Positions 18,684 to 31,585 are shown, counted from the stretch's first letter. The stretch is 64,000 bases of DNA from Rosa chinensis (GCF_002994745.2 NW_020126827.1:186001-250000), one strand, 5' to 3'. Notes: generated by a model not told the origin, from the sequence alone. Program-made: numbers and translations.

Positions 18684-21070
18684 AAATACCTCACACTTAC
18701 ACTTTGCTTGTCCTCAAGCAAAAACATAAATTAAACTAGCATGAACAAACTATAAGGCTCACTTGCATCCTTAATGAGTTTAACCATTTTCCCTCAGAGA
18801 ACCATGACTTAGTGATTTGACTTTCAATTAAGCAAGCTTAGAACTAAATTTTCGAAATGCAAAGCTAATAATTGGATTTGGAAAGTCATGCTCAACAAAG
18901 TATATGCATATGCCATGTGTGCCACCGTAAATGATTCATGTGGGATTAATATGAACCGCATTTGTCTAACCATCAAACTCACATGGATATCACTCATTTT
19001 CACTCAAGTGTTTTATGGTTAGTGTTTGCACTCAAAAACAATTCGATTGACATGGTTTCCATATGCTTGCTCTTCCATCTTTTCTCCACATGATCATTGC
19101 ATGAGTTCTCTTAGATCACAAGGTCTTTTATTTAGGTTGTAATGGGGCTTAGGTGAGGGGTTAAAGAAATGAAGGGAAAGGTAAGTACAAATTCTAAGCC
19201 TCCTAGTAAGCAATTCTCTTGTTGAGTCCCTTTTTCTTTTGGCTCTAAGTGCTTTGTAAAACCTCCTTTTCTTTTCCACAAACCCAAAAACTACAAAAAA
19301 AAAAAAAACTATTATTCCCCTTTGTACCACCCAAACTCTTTTTATGTTTTTTTTTCTTTTCACTCACACTATTTTTGCATAACACTTTTTTCTATTTTTT
19401 TCTTTCATTTTCTATTTTCTTTTCTTTGGTGACCCTAGTGCATATTGACTTTGAATAATTATTATTATTATTATTTTTTTAACATGCTTCTAGGGTCACC
19501 CTTTTCTTTTCTTGGCTACAACCTGTAGCTCACGCACACAATACTCTATCCACCTCACACTTATTCTTTTGCACACTTCTCAAACCCATTTACAAGCACC
19601 AAACTAACAATAGGACTCACATTGCTTACCACTTGACTTAGAAAGGGTAGGAAAAGTGTTTAAGATTTTAAAAGGTAGACATTTGTGGTGGTGGAGAAAT
19701 GAAATGGCTAACACATATTATATAGGCTCAAATTGGCTTACTAATGGATTTTCATTTTAAGGACAAAAGCTATTTGGCCGTGGTGGATTCCTAATGCTTT
19801 GGTCTTCCCCAATAACAACTCATGCTTTTGATATAAAGTCTTGAAAGATTTGGAGCAAGTTCTAGATTACATGCACAATGAATTGATCACACAACGAAAG
19901 ATTTAGTGCATTTGAAACTTGTACGCACTCTCTTAGGCTCAAAATCTCACATAATTAGGCATAGATAGTTTTAACAAATTTAGTCCTTATCTTTTCCCAC
20001 ATGAGTGCATCTAAAATGACATAGGCAATATGAGTTTAAATGCATGTGAGCACAAAATGCCAAATCCATTTATTAAATAAGCATTGATCTTCAATCACTA
20101 AACATGCTAAAAATCACTCAAACCAATTAGACATAAGTTCGGTTTCATCATCGGGGGTTGTTTCATCTTTGGACCACGTAAGCAAGCAAACACACATTTT
20201 TTTGAATTTTTCGAATTTTTTTTAATTTTTATGGATTTTTCAATAAGAAAATAAAAAGAAAACAAAGGATTAGGAATGAAATTACTTAGCCTTACACCTC
20301 ACACTTAAATCACACATTGTCCTCAATGTGCCGTTATGAACAATTGTGAAACATGTGCGAAGCTTAGGACCAAATAAAAACTTCCTAATGCTAGTAAACA
20401 CAATTTATTAACAATTAACAATGGCCAAACAAGCACCTCACACTTAAAACATCATATAGTCCTTAATGTATAATGAAGCTATTAAGATCCTATCAACATT
20501 TTGGGGAGCATGCATCATTAATGGCCAAGACTAGCATTAAACCAATTAAAACAATGGAAAGAGAATAAGGGTATCCACCTCACACTTGAACTTTGGATAA
20601 TCCTTTCAATAAAAGATAAATCTTTTGTGTCTTATCCATGGACCAAGGGTGAAATAACTATCCAAAATTCTCAAAACCACAACATACTAACACTAAAACA
20701 ACTAAACAAACAATTCATGCTAGGAAAGATAAAAGTGAGAGATTAGAAAGCGCAAACTCTTTGAAGATCCCCATTTAGCTCCATAATGCACATTTCCGAT
20801 GGTGATAACCTTACAAGGCCCCATTGGGCACTTGCCATCCGTTAAGCTCCATGCATCAAGAACCGAATGAACCTCTCACTTAAGCTTTGAACAAAGCAAC
20901 CCATGACTACTTTACACCTTTCAAATCTCAAGCTCTAACTTCCTCATTATTTCTCCATTCTTTTGGAATCCTCCAAGATGGGTTTAAGGTTAAGGACATT
21001 AACAAGGTCCATAGTGCTTCCTCAAATGGATGGAGGATCGACAAAGAACTTAACCTCCTCATGAGTATCC
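18684..21070 (-). other. 3' non-coding region and polypurine tract of element B
   Basis: It lies between the integrase end and the 3' LTR and has no long ORF and no env-like gene. AAGTGTGAGGT on the minus strand occurs at 18688-18698 (beside the LTR, so the polypurine tract) and again at 20296-20306, 20435-20445 and 20577-20587. The motif TTGAGGACAATGTGTGATTT near 20310 parallels the ACATTGAGGACAATGC motif of A, C, D and E. The stretch 19250-19490 is T/C-rich, with an ATT microsatellite near 19458. Confidence 0.75.
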
Positions 21071-21873
21071 TTAGGTGCACCGATGCCCATTCACCTTAAA
21101 GGTATCACCATTCCTCAAGTTTTTCAAAGTCACCGCTCCATGTGGGAATACTTCAATGAGCTCAAATGGTCCAATCCATCTTGATCTTAGCTTGCCCGGA
21201 AACCATTTCAATCTTGAGTTGTAGAGAAGAACTAATTGACCAGCTTCCAAGTGCTTAGTCTTGAGTTTTTGGTCATGGAAAGCTTTTGTTCTTTCTTTGT
21301 ACAACTTTGCATTCTCATAAGCCTCCATTCTAATCTCATCTAGCTCACAAAGATCAAGCTTTCTCTTCTCACCACACTTATTCATCTCAAAATTCAAAAA
21401 CTTGATAGCCCAATATGCCTTGTGCTCTAATTCAACCGGTAAATGACATGCTTTCCCATAAACAAGACGGTAAGGAGACATACCAATGGGAGTCTTGAAA
21501 GCGGTCCGATAGGCCCACAAGGTGTCATCCAATTTGTTAGCCCAATCCTTCCTTGTTGTGGACACTACTTTCTCTAGAATGCCCTTTATCTCGCGGTTAG
21601 AGATCTCAACCTGACCGCTTGTTTGAGGGTGGTAAGGAGTGGATATTTTGTGCTTGACCCCATACTTCTTCAATAGTACCGCAAAGGGTTTGTTCACAAA
21701 ATGAGTGCCTCCATCGCTAATGATAGCTCTAGGTGTGCCAAATCTTGTGAAGATGTGCTCCTTAAGGAATTTTAACACCACCTTGTGATCGTTAGTTCTT
21801 GTGGCTTCGGCCTCCACCCATTTGCTAACATAATCCACCGCCACTAGAATGTATGAGTTGCCATAGGAGCTAG
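21071..21873 (-). pseudogene. Integrase core (second half) and C-terminal domain of element B
   Basis: Integrase inserts the cDNA into the genome. This part holds the second catalytic Asp (IISDGGTHF) and the catalytic Glu ([15 protein letters not shown]), with the usual spacing of about 35. The GPY-like end follows ([21 protein letters not shown]), closing with [11 protein letters not shown]. The N-terminal half lies on the other side of solo LTR 21874-24426. The GCTAG duplication flanking that LTR shows that a continuous gene was split. The frame is open up to the insertion and ends just after FKVNGHRCT. Confidence 0.88.
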
Positions 21874-24426
21874 TGATAGGAGCATAAAATGCGACGTTTA
21901 TAATGATTAAACCCTATATTTTGCTAAGTTATTTCCTTTATCTTGATCAATTTAACTTAGTTATTATTTTGCAGGTGAAAATGGAGTCTCAAGGTCCAAA
22001 AATGGCTAAGGAGGCACAAGTGGCGCAGAAATGAGAAGAAATGAAGAAATGGAAGTTCTCCCAGTTTGACTAGGAAAAGGAATCCTAGTTGGAGTAGGAA
22101 TCAGAAGCTGACTTGGATTCAAACTCTTAAGTCGCGGAAATTAGAAGTTCTACTTGAACAGGGAAACCCAATTCTACTCAGATAAGGAATCCTTGTTTGA
22201 CAAGGAGTCCCTGGTGGATAAGGATTACTGAAGAAGGTTCCGGAAGAGTGTGGAAGCATCTCGGAAAAGGAAGCAGTATTCAACTAGGAAACCTACTTGC
22301 ATATGGAGTTCTACTCATACTAGGAGAGCTTGGGAACGATCATGAAGAATCTAGAAGACTCAAGAAGATCATATGCCGTGCACATGGAATAGGTAGCAAC
22401 AAGAGATTCGAATTACAAAGCAATGTGGAGTTTGGACTTCTTGTTGAGTAAGGATTGGAATTTCGTGAGATTCTTGAGGGTTCTTGAAGGTTCTTTACGT
22501 TTCTACTTCAGAATAGGCGTGGAAGGCATGTGAGAGGCATGTAATATAAAGGAAAATCGAATTGGACTCAACTTGTGCATTAAAAGTCAAATCCATTACA
22601 TATTCGGAAATCTGCCTGTGCAGATCAGTCAACTTCAACGGAGTGTCATAAATCGATCGGAGCTCAGAAAATTATGATCTTTATATGGTTGGAAAGCTAC
22701 GGATGTCTAGTTTCCAGAGCTTTTTACGGTTCGTCAATAGATATTTTCTAGAGGAAGTTATGGCCGTTTTAGTGGACTGAGTTCAAATCTACCGGAAATC
22801 TGTTTTGTGAGAAAGAAGTCCTAAATCAACACGAACTAAGAGAAACCAAGTAGAAACGAATTGGGAGTGCCTTGGGACGTTCTACTATATATATCTTGGG
22901 TATTAGACGTTCAGGGGGAACAATTTTCTCCACAATTTCGATTTCTCACTTGTTTGCTCTCTAGTTTCAGGTTTTCACAATCTTCAAGGAGCTTTGCCGT
23001 GCCATCTTCCTCCATTGCCGTGTTCATCACTTGTTGCGACACCTTGGAGCTACTTTGGGTCTTTGGGACATAATTAAGGGTTGTACATATGCTTTACCAT
23101 ACATTTACTCACGGTTTGGTGTAATTGTTAGATAGAATTTCTGCTTTGGATTTTCTATGTGTGAACCTAAACTTTTGAGTATGCAATCTTATTTTTGGAT
23201 GCAATTTTGATGTTCTTTTCTATGTTTGATATGTTTATGTGTTCTTTGTCTTGATTAATTGCCGAATATGGAATGATAATCTGATTTTTATGCTTCATTA
23301 CATGTTAACGATTTTCTAAGTCTGACAAACAATTAGGATGACTTGCATGTAACTTGCTAGTAATTAGGTTTGATGCTTGGTGAAACCTAATTCAAATAAG
23401 TAGTAAAGGCTTGCTTTGAGTCGAAAATCTGATTATGCATGTGATGATAAGTTTTGACACGCTTAAATTTGCATGTCTATTGATTCTTTCTTGAACTTAA
23501 TGATTTGAAAACGGGATTTTTCAACACAGTTGCTTGGAGTGTGTGATATCGAACTTTTCAAAATAGAATTGATTTGGTGTTTTGCTATTTCGATTTGACT
23601 TAAGAAAGAAAGTTAAAAGGGGACAATGGTTGCTTTGATCTTTGTGTTCTTGGTTGATAGCTTTCCATGGTAATTAAAAGAAAGATTAAGGGATGCATGA
23701 AACATTGATTCTTGAATGGTTCTTGATAAGTTGTTCTTCGAAAATTCTTCTTTTCCCATCTTTGTATAGAAACAATTTTAATCTTGATTATTTTCTGGAA
23801 ATTTTCTGTTTTCAATCTTTAAAAACCCCCCATCTTTCTATTTTCTTGTTTGTGTAAATAAATAAAATTAACTTAGAATTTTTAGGTAGCATGTTAACTT
23901 AGATAAATAGTTAAATAAAAATAAAATAAAATAAATAAATGTTTTAAATTCGTGAATAGTGAGTCCGTGAATAGTAAGTCCGTGAATAGTAAATATGTGT
24001 TTGTTTTAGTTTTAGTGTTTTTTAGGGATTGGTTCCTAAATTTTAGGGAAAGTAGTTAGAGTTAGTTTTGACTTAGTATTTCTTGTTTGACTTGGTCAAT
24101 AATTTGTTTTCTTAATAATTAAGTAATCCTAATTAGTATATAACTAGTAATCCTTATTGTATGTGGATTTCTAATATAACTATGACTTGTAAAATGTATT
24201 CTAGTAGGAGTAGGATTCCTAATCTAATTATAACTTGGATTCTTTGTAAATTTTGAATTGTTGTAAATATATACTTCTATTTTCGTTTGTCTTGTAAATT
24301 CTTCTCCTTAAATTTGCTTCTCACATGTTAGCACCCTCAATCCCCGGCTTGAACGATCCCTGCTTATTCTATACTAACAACTACATTTTTCAGGGTTTAA
24401 ATTGGCGAATGCTTTTGCACGTATCA
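21874..24426 (+). repeat. Solo LTR in the integrase of element B (2553 bp)
   Basis: It starts TGATAGGAGCATAAAATGCG and ends TTTTGCACGTATCA. The perfect duplication GCTAG flanks it (21869-21873 and 24427-24431). It has no PBS or internal region, so it is the product of LTR-LTR recombination. It is a diverged family that still shows the U5 block (CCCTCAATCCCCGG near 24333) and TTTCAGGGTTTAAATT. A TATATATA box lies near 22886. Three CGTGAATAGT-like repeats (23951-23990) resemble repeats in the leaders of C and E. Confidence 0.9.
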
Positions 24427-24930
24427 GCTAGGAAATGGACCCATGAAGTCAATGCCCCAAACATCAAACAACTCAACTTCAAAGATATTGTTCAAAGGCA
24501 TTTGGTCCCTTGATGAGAGATTCCCGACTCGTTGACATCGATCACACAAAGACACATACTCATGAGCATCTTTAAATAGGGAAGGCCACCAAAATCCACA
24601 AGTGAGCACCTTTTGAGCCGTCCTTTTACCTCCATGATGGCCACCACATCTATGGCAAAAAGAAAGAACACTTTGAACTTCATCCTTCGGAATGCATCTC
24701 CTCACAAGTTGGTCTTTACATTGCTTGAAAAGGTAAGGATCTTCCCAATAGTAGTGTCTTGCTTCCTTTTGTAGTCTCTTTTTTGCATGAAAATCAAAGT
24801 TCCAAGGAATTGACTTTCCACCACTAGCTAAATAATTCATAATAGGTGCATACCAAGGAAGCTCTTTTGCTTGAATGGAAAGTAGTTGCTCATCCGGAAA
24901 AGACTCAACTAAAGGTACCTCATTGCCACT
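24427..24930 (-). pseudogene. Integrase N-terminal zinc domain and start of core, element B
   Basis: This is the HHCC zinc-binding domain of integrase (HRCGGHHGGKR, then LCDRCQRVGN), followed by the start of the catalytic core with the first Asp ([14 protein letters not shown]). The frame reads on toward the core half at 21071-21873 once the solo LTR is discounted. Upstream it connects to RNase H, but a one-base deletion near 24925-24935 separates the two frames. The region [14 protein letters not shown], equivalent to C's [14 protein letters not shown], is still readable after that point. Confidence 0.85.
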
Positions 24931-25595
24931 TCACAAGTAAGTCTAGAGAGATGATCCGCAACCAAATTCACCTTGCCGGGCTTGTCCACAATCTCCAAGT
25001 CAAACTCTTGAAGAAGTAGAATCCACCTTATAAGCCGAGGCTTTGCATCATTCTTGGACAACAAGTATTTCAAAGCACTATGGTCCGTGTGCACGATCAC
25101 TTTAGAACCGAGTAAGTAGCTCCTAAATTTCTCCAACGCAAACACAATAGCCAACAACTCCTTCTCGGTAGTAGTATAATTCACTTGAGCATCATTAAGA
25201 GTGCGGCTTGCATAATAAATGGCATGAAGAAGCTTGTCTCTTCTTTGACCCAAAACGGCGCCCAAAGCAAAATCACTAGCATCACACATAAGCTCAAATG
25301 GAAGTGACCAATCCGGTACACAAATGATTGGTGCATTAGTGAGCAACTCTTTGATCTTCTCGAAGGCAATAAGGCAAGCATCATCAAATAGCAAAGGAGC
25401 ATCCTTAGCAAGAAGGTCACATAGAGGCTTACTTATCTTGGAGAAGTCTTTGATGAACCTCCTATAGAAACCGGCATGGCCTAGGAAGCTTCTCATGGCT
25501 TTGACACATGTAGGTGGAGGCAATTTCTCAATAATCTCAACTTTGGCTTTGTCCACTTCAATCCCTCTAGAAGAAATCACATGACCGAGTATTTG
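24909..25595 (-). pseudogene. RT C-terminal end and RNase H of element B
   Basis: It begins inside the RT thumb ([37 protein letters not shown]) and continues through RNase H, with [36 protein letters not shown] and [12 protein letters not shown]. RNase H removes the RNA template and shapes the plus-strand primer. The RT fingers and palm, including the catalytic Asp pair, are absent: the frame runs directly into LTR-derived sequence at about 25596. This copy therefore cannot make its own reverse transcriptase. Confidence 0.88.
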
Positions 25596-25599
25596 TTAT

Positions 25600-26102
25600 G
25601 ACATTAAACATGACATGATTGACTAGCTTTCTAGGGTTTGATTGCATGTTTGATAGAATTAATCTAGGTGCTTTCGCTTAGGTTAATTAGCATTGAAAGT
25701 AAAATATGGGAAATTGTTTGCTTATGAACGTTTCACATGATCAACTCCTCTTGCATGACTATGATGAACAATGATGAACTTGAATCAATTTTAATTATGA
25801 GTTTCGACTTTGATCTTTGTTTTCACATCCCATTTGTATTTGTTATGTTTTTGCATTTTAATTATTTTCTTAACTTAGTTTAATTTTCGAAAACCAAAAT
25901 CAAAAACCAAAAATCCCCCCTTTTTCGTAAATATGTATATATTTTGTTATATTTTTGTAAATATTATACTTTGTTTTAATTTTAATTGTTTAATTGTTTG
26001 AAAATGACAGGTGTACCCTCAATCCCCGGAATAGAACGATCCCTATTTACTTTATACTACTAATGACATTTCAGGGTTAAATTGGTCGCTTCCCAAAAGC
26101 GA
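25600..26102 (+). repeat. LTR 3'-end fragment, plus orientation, replacing RT of element B
   Basis: It matches the last 500 bp of the TGATAGGAG-type LTRs, from CATTAAACATGACATGATTG through the U5 block CCCTCAATCCCCGG to GGTCGCTTCCCAAAAGCGAC. It stops a few bases before the normal end. Confidence 0.85.
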
Positions 26103-26517
26103 CACCAAATTCCCATTTTTTACTTTTCAATGCTAATTAACCTAAGCGAAAGAACCTAGATTAATCCTATCAAACATGCAATCAAACCCTAGAAAGCTAG
26201 TCAATCATGTCATGTTTAACGCATTACACATAGAGAAAGGCTATCAACTCAAGTGTACAACTTAGTATGGAAAAGTCCACCTAATTGCAATCCTCGTTAA
26301 TTAAATTCGATCTTTGTACAAAACCTTTACTACTTTGATTCAAGTTTACACAAAACGAAAAGTCTATTTCATGTTCTTAAACCTAGCACCAATTATATCG
26401 AAACCCTAAGTGTTTGCAACCACATAAGATTAAAATACAAAAGTTATCTATAACGCAAATTTAATTAAACAAACCCACATAAGCAACTCTCGAAGAACAA
26501 TAATATGAATCTGAAAG
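26103..26517 (-). repeat. LTR internal fragment, minus orientation, joined tail to middle
   Basis: It is the reverse of an LTR middle segment (equivalent to about 4170-4575 in element A), from TTCCCATTTTTTACTTTTC to AATAATATGAATCTGAAA. It joins the plus-oriented fragment at 26102/26103, making a partial inverted repeat of about 100 bp, and joins protease sequence of B at 26517. Confidence 0.8.
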
Positions 26518-27207
26518 TCTTCAATGTTATCCCCTACTTCAATAGAATAGACTTTTTGCAACCTCATAGGCTTCCTCAATTCATCAAAGATCTTAAACCC
26601 AATAGTGGTGTCATACACGGTCATGGTGAGTAAGCCCAATTTGACATCAATCTTTGTCCCCGCCGTGGCCATAAAAGCTCTACCAAAGATGATAGGGAGA
26701 TCATCTTGGTAGACTTCCTCCATGTCAAGAATAACGAAATCAGCCGGTATGACCAATTCGTCCACTTGCACTAGCACATCCTCCACGACTCCTCTCGGAT
26801 ACACCACACTTCTATCGGCTAGTTGGAGAGAAATTTGGATAGGCTTGATGTCGCTTAACCCAAGCTCCTTGTAAACTCCGTAAGGCATCAAATTTATACT
26901 TGCCCCTAAATCCATAAGTGCCTTCTCAAATGGCTTCTCACCAATCTTGCAAGGAATAGTAAAGGATCCCGGATCCTTGAGCTTGGGAGGTAACCTCCTT
27001 TGAAGTACGGCACTAATTCTCTCGTTCAAGCATACTTTGTCATCCTTCATCAACTTGCTCTTGTATCTCTTGTGTGTGCACAAATCTTTGAGAAACTTGG
27101 CATAAGTAGGAATAGTCTTGATTGCATCAAGAAGAGGAATATTGACCTCCACCTTCTTGAAAACATCAAAACACTCCATGGACTTCTTCTCCTTTTTGCT
27201 CAAGGCT
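26518..27207 (-). pseudogene. Aspartic protease region of element B
   Basis: The protease cleaves the polyprotein. The segment starts with the conserved pre-protease stretch (VNIPLLDAIKTIPTYAKFLK) and KDPGSFTIPCKIG. The active-site-like DLGASINLMPYGVY and a second hydrophobic-Gly segment (DDLPIIFGRAFMATAGTKIDV) follow. The usual D(T/S)G is DLG here, as in C, D and E, so this is a lineage feature and not a defect. Upstream it is cut at 27207 by solo LTR 27208-29220, which split the open frame. Downstream it ends abruptly at the LTR fragments, about 1.1 kb of coding sequence short of the next conserved part. Confidence 0.88.
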
Positions 27208-29220
27208 TGATGCGCTCGAAAGCAAGCGCATAATTTAACCCTGAAATGTCATTAGTAGTATAAAATAAATAGGGATCGTTCTATTCCGGGGATTGAGGGT
27301 ACACCTGTCATTGTCAAACAGTTAAACAATTAAAATTAAAACAAAGTATAATATTCACAAATATATTCACAACTATAAACATTTTACACGAAAAAAGGGG
27401 GGATTTTGTTTTTGGTTTTTCGAAAATAAAACTAAGTTAACAAAACAATTAAAATGCAAAAACATAAAAATACGAATGGAATGAGAGAAAAAAGATCAAA
27501 ATCGAAACATATGATTAAAATTGACTCAAACCCTAATATTGTTCATCTAAGTCATGAGAAAGGAGTTGATCATGTGAAACATTCGAAAGCAAATGATTTC
27601 CCATATTTTACTTTTCAATGCTAATTAACCTAAGTGAAAGCACCTAGATCAATCCTATCAAACATGCAATCAAACCCTAGAAAGCTAGTCAATCATGTCA
27701 TGTTTAACGCATTACACATAGAGAAAGGCTATCAACTCAAGTGTACAACTTAGTATGGAAAAGTCCACCTAATTGCAATCCTCGTTAATTAAATTCGATC
27801 TTTGTACAAAACCTTTACTACTTTGATTCAAGTTTACACAAAACGAAAAGTCGATTTCATGCTCTTAAACCTAGCATCATTCATATCAAAACCCTAAGTG
27901 TTTGCAACCACATAAGATTAAAATACAAAAGTTATCTATAACGCAAATTTAATTAAACAAACCCACACATAAGCAACTCTCGAAGAACAATAATATGAAT
28001 CTGAAAATTCTCAATTAATCATAAAAATTCCAGAAATTAATATTTGTTCAAACACATATGTCAACTAGTTCATAACCAACGAAATTCAAAGCAAAGGTTA
28101 CAAAAGAGAATCGGATTACACCGTGAGATGGAGATGGTGATGAACGATTGATGTAGTGGTCTCTTGAATCTCGAAAGCAAGCTTCAAGGATGGTGGTGGA
28201 TGATGATGCTCACGGCAATTCTTCTTCTCCCTTGGCCTTGCTTGAACTCGTGGAGATGACTAGAGGATGGAGAAACTCACGGCTATGCTAAGAAGATTTT
28301 CTGATTTTTTTCTAAAGTGTAAATTGTATGGGGGAGAGGAACCCTTGACGTTGAGAAAGGGGGAGTTTTATATAGGAGCATGGCTAGGGTTCACAAAGCA
28401 ATCAGAATTTTCCACATAGCTTCAACCAATGATATTCGCCAAGTAAGCTTGTGATGTGGTCCAACCAATCATAGAATGCCAAGTAAGCCTTGTGATGTGT
28501 TCCAACCAATCATAATTCTCTAAAATACCTCCCTAATATTTAATTGCCGAATTTCCTTGAAATTATTCTGATTTTCTTCATGAATTTCGGCCAACATTCC
28601 TTTAGGGAATTTAGGGATGAATCTAGACGCCTTTTTAGCTTTTCCTTGGTGCACACATATTTTCCTTCCATAAATATCTCCCTTGAATCTCTCTTGGCGT
28701 CATCTCCTTGATTATTTCTGATTTTCACGTTGGCAATCACAACAAATTATTCCTCCAACAATATTTCTTTCCATAAAAGTCTCCCAAGAAAATCTCTCCT
28801 TGAAATCCTCAATCAATCATCTTTAATTCCACGTTGTCACCTTATTTTTCCTTAGGTATGACACGGCAAATTTAATTCCCAAGGAAAATATATTTTCCTT
28901 TTTAAAAACTCTTCCTTGATTTCCTCCTTGCCATGTCATCTTCATGAAGCTTCTCGTTCCATTTATGAACTCAATTCAGCTTATTTATTCCGAAGACCTG
29001 AAAATAGAAGATTTCTAAAATAAGAAATGGAAACTTTCCTAAACTAAAATGGAAACTTTCTAAAAATGGAAAATAGAAACTACAAAACGGAAACTTTCTA
29101 CAATTAGGAACTTTCCCAATCAAAGAATGGAAACTTTCCTAAACAGAGTTTTATTAAGGAAATAACGCATAAAATATAGGGAAATAACAGTTAAAACGTC
29201 GCATTAAAATGCTCCTATCA
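27208..29220 (-). repeat. Solo LTR between gag and protease of element B (2013 bp)
   Basis: It is minus oriented, TGATGCGCTCG...GCTCCTATCA on the plus strand. The perfect duplication AGGCT flanks it (27203-27207 and 29221-29225). The terminal stem is a perfect 7-bp pair (ATGCGCT 27210-27216, AGCGCAT 27225-27231). No internal sequence remains. A TATATA box lies near 28368-28374. Confidence 0.93.
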
Positions 29221-29701
29221 AGGCTTTCTCTTGATACACCGCTTGTGGAAAAGGAAGTGACACTTCGTCTTGCATGTCCTCAACACTTGGCTTAGACCCA
29301 CTTACTCCCACATCATTATTCACGGTCTTGGTCTTGTCTTTGTTCTTCAAATATTCATCACTATCCCCCAAAATCGTCCCATTATCCCCCAAATTATCCT
29401 TCATGCCTTTAGACTTCTTATCAAACCCGGGAGGTACTCTTGGAACTTTAGGAGTTAACAAAGGTTCCCTTGGGGCATCCATCTCCACATCATCATCATT
29501 AAGAGTAACCTTGTTGTCATATGCCTTCCCACTTCTCAAAGTTGTGATTGCCTTGGCTTGGTTGACTCGTGGGTTCTTTTCGGTCATGGAAGGCAACTCT
29601 CCTTGCTTCCTTTCTCTCATCTCACTAGCCAATTGCCCTACTTGTGCTTCAAGCTTATGCAAACCTTGGGTAGTGGAGTCGAACACTTTGAATGATCTCA
29701 T
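29221..29701 (-). pseudogene. gag: gag-protease linker of element B
   Basis: This is the C-terminal part of Gag leading to protease, with LEAQVGQLASEMRERKQGELPS followed by an ITTLRSGKAY motif equivalent to VTTRSGR in C. It is charged, low-complexity and poorly conserved. It lies in a different frame from the main gag ORF (29655-31295); the one-base shift is near 29685-29700. The right-hand AGGCT duplication of the solo LTR sits at its end. Confidence 0.8.
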
Positions 29702-31295
29702 TTTGATTTGCTAGCACTTTGGCAAGCATCTCCTCTAGGCTAGACTTTGGTGCTTCCCCTTGAGGTGGAGGAATAGGTGCTTGAACTTGAGGAATAGGAG
29801 CTTGGAAGTGAGGCCTCGCTTGATAAGGTGGCCTAGGATAACCACCACCACCAAGTACACCCTTATTGCCTTGAAATCCTTGGCTTCCACTAGCCCCTCC
29901 ATCACCTACTCCTTGTGTGCCTCCTTGATTGCCACCTTGATTGCCACCCCATGAAAAGTTAGGGTGGTTTCTCCACCCGACATTATATGTGTTGGAGTAT
30001 GGATCATTCTTAGGCCTTTGGTACCCCATTTGTTTGCACTCTTCGATAATCTCCGGGAAACAATCTCCATGTGGACAAGAGAGAGTATCATGGTTCACCC
30101 CCTCACAAATCAAGCATACTTGTGGCCCTTGAACCTCATTGACTTGCTCACGGACCCCTTGCTTGCCTTGCTTCAAAAGTATATCAAACTTCTTATTAAG
30201 ACTATCTTCCAACCTCTTGAACTCATGATGTACATCCAAGCTTGATGCCTTGATTTCATACATGCCACCGGTTTTTGGTTGAGTCGCTTCCCTTAGAGAC
30301 ACATGTGAGGTAGAAGGCTTGCGACCTTGTGGGTTATTGTCCCACAATTGAGATCTTTCGGCTAGTTTCTCCAACACTTGATGTGCTTCTCTTGAGGTCA
30401 TATCCATGAAGTCACCGCCACTTGCATTATCAACCTTCCTTCTAGTTTCCGAAGACAACCCTTGATAGAAAAGGCTCATCAACATGTCTTGACTTTGACC
30501 ATGGTTAGGGCAACCAAGCTCAAGGTCCTTGAACCTCTCCCATGCTTCATGAAATAACTCATCTTGATCTTCTCTAAAAGTCATCAAAGCGGTCCTCCTT
30601 TCATTTGCTTTTCCGGGTGGAAAGTACTTAGTTATAAACTTCCTTTGCATTTCTTCCCAAGAGTGGATACTATTAGAAGGTAACTTGTTGAGCCACATCT
30701 TTGCTTTCTCCTTCAAGGAACATGGAAACAACCGAAGCTTCAAAGCATCCTCCGTCATTCCATTGAGCTTAATGTTTGCACAAGCCTCCTCAAACTCTAG
30801 TAGATGGTGATATGGATCATTGTTTGGCAATCCATAAAAGGTTGGAAGCGTTTGCAAGAAGCTTGGCTTTATCTCAAATGAAGAGGCACATGGTGGCAAG
30901 ACAATGCATCTTGAATGTGTGGACAATGATGGTAAGGCACAATCCCTTATTGGCCTTTGCTCTCCCCTTTCTTCTCTTTCCTCTTCGCCGGCCATCACAA
31001 TATGATACTTTCTCGGTCCAAGACTTGGATTTGCAACCCTTGCTTCTTGGTCTAGCTTGAATAATCTATCCAAGGTGGCTAGATTATTAACAACTAGAAC
31101 CGGACTTCCTTTCTCCAAATTATCACTTGAACTACTTGAAACTTCCTCGGATGATTGAACCAACGGATTAGAATAGATAGTAGATGAAGAAGGGCCCGTG
31201 AGCTTAAGTGATTTCCCTTGCGGTGTCTCTTGATCGTTAGGCTCTAGAACGGTGTGTAAACCACTTCCAAATTGAGGGGACAAAGTCATATACAC
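29655..31295 (-). pseudogene. gag: gag of element B, frameshifted near its end
   Basis: Gag, 546 residues to the frameshift. After a variable N-terminus of about 100 residues comes the conserved core: FEIKPSFLQTLPTFYGLPNN, LKEKAKMWLNKLPSNSIHSW and FITKYFPPGK, with DNASGGDFMDMTSREAHQVL further on. A CCHC zinc knuckle for RNA binding follows (CLICEGVNHDTLSC), then a Gly/Gln/Pro-rich stretch (GGNQGGNQGGTQG). The core aligns by eye with Gag of C (FELKSGLLHKLPMFHGL) but is strongly diverged, which supports a separate family. The start at 31295 is the first ATG of the open frame. It lies about 1.2 kb from the PBS, comparable to the other leaders. Confidence 0.9.
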
Positions 31296-31585
31296 CTATG
31301 AATCACACAAGTCAAAAGCATTAGTAAATAAGAATACAAGAAACTATACAAATTAGCACACTTAAAAAGAGTAATCGCACAAATCTTTCTAACTTTTGCA
31401 AATTGCAATTGTTAGAGCTTGCTTAACTATTTACGCTTTTTACCCAAATATGTGCAATTAGCTCAAAGACTTGTTTATTTTCAACCTCCCTTCCTTTATC
31501 AATAGAACTTTAATAGCACTTCTAAGAGGATAAGAATTTAGCAAGAACTTGTAAGTAGAAAAGCAAATGGAAGAAGGATTTCAAA

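Noticed and set aside
29655..29701. Possible programmed frameshift between gag and pol in B
   Set aside because: C has gag and pol in one continuous frame, there is no slippery site or structure that I can point to, and B has other mutations.
29274..29714. 146-codon plus-strand ORF opposite gag of B
   Set aside because: It is the antisense shadow of the conserved minus-strand gag linker, with no independent support.
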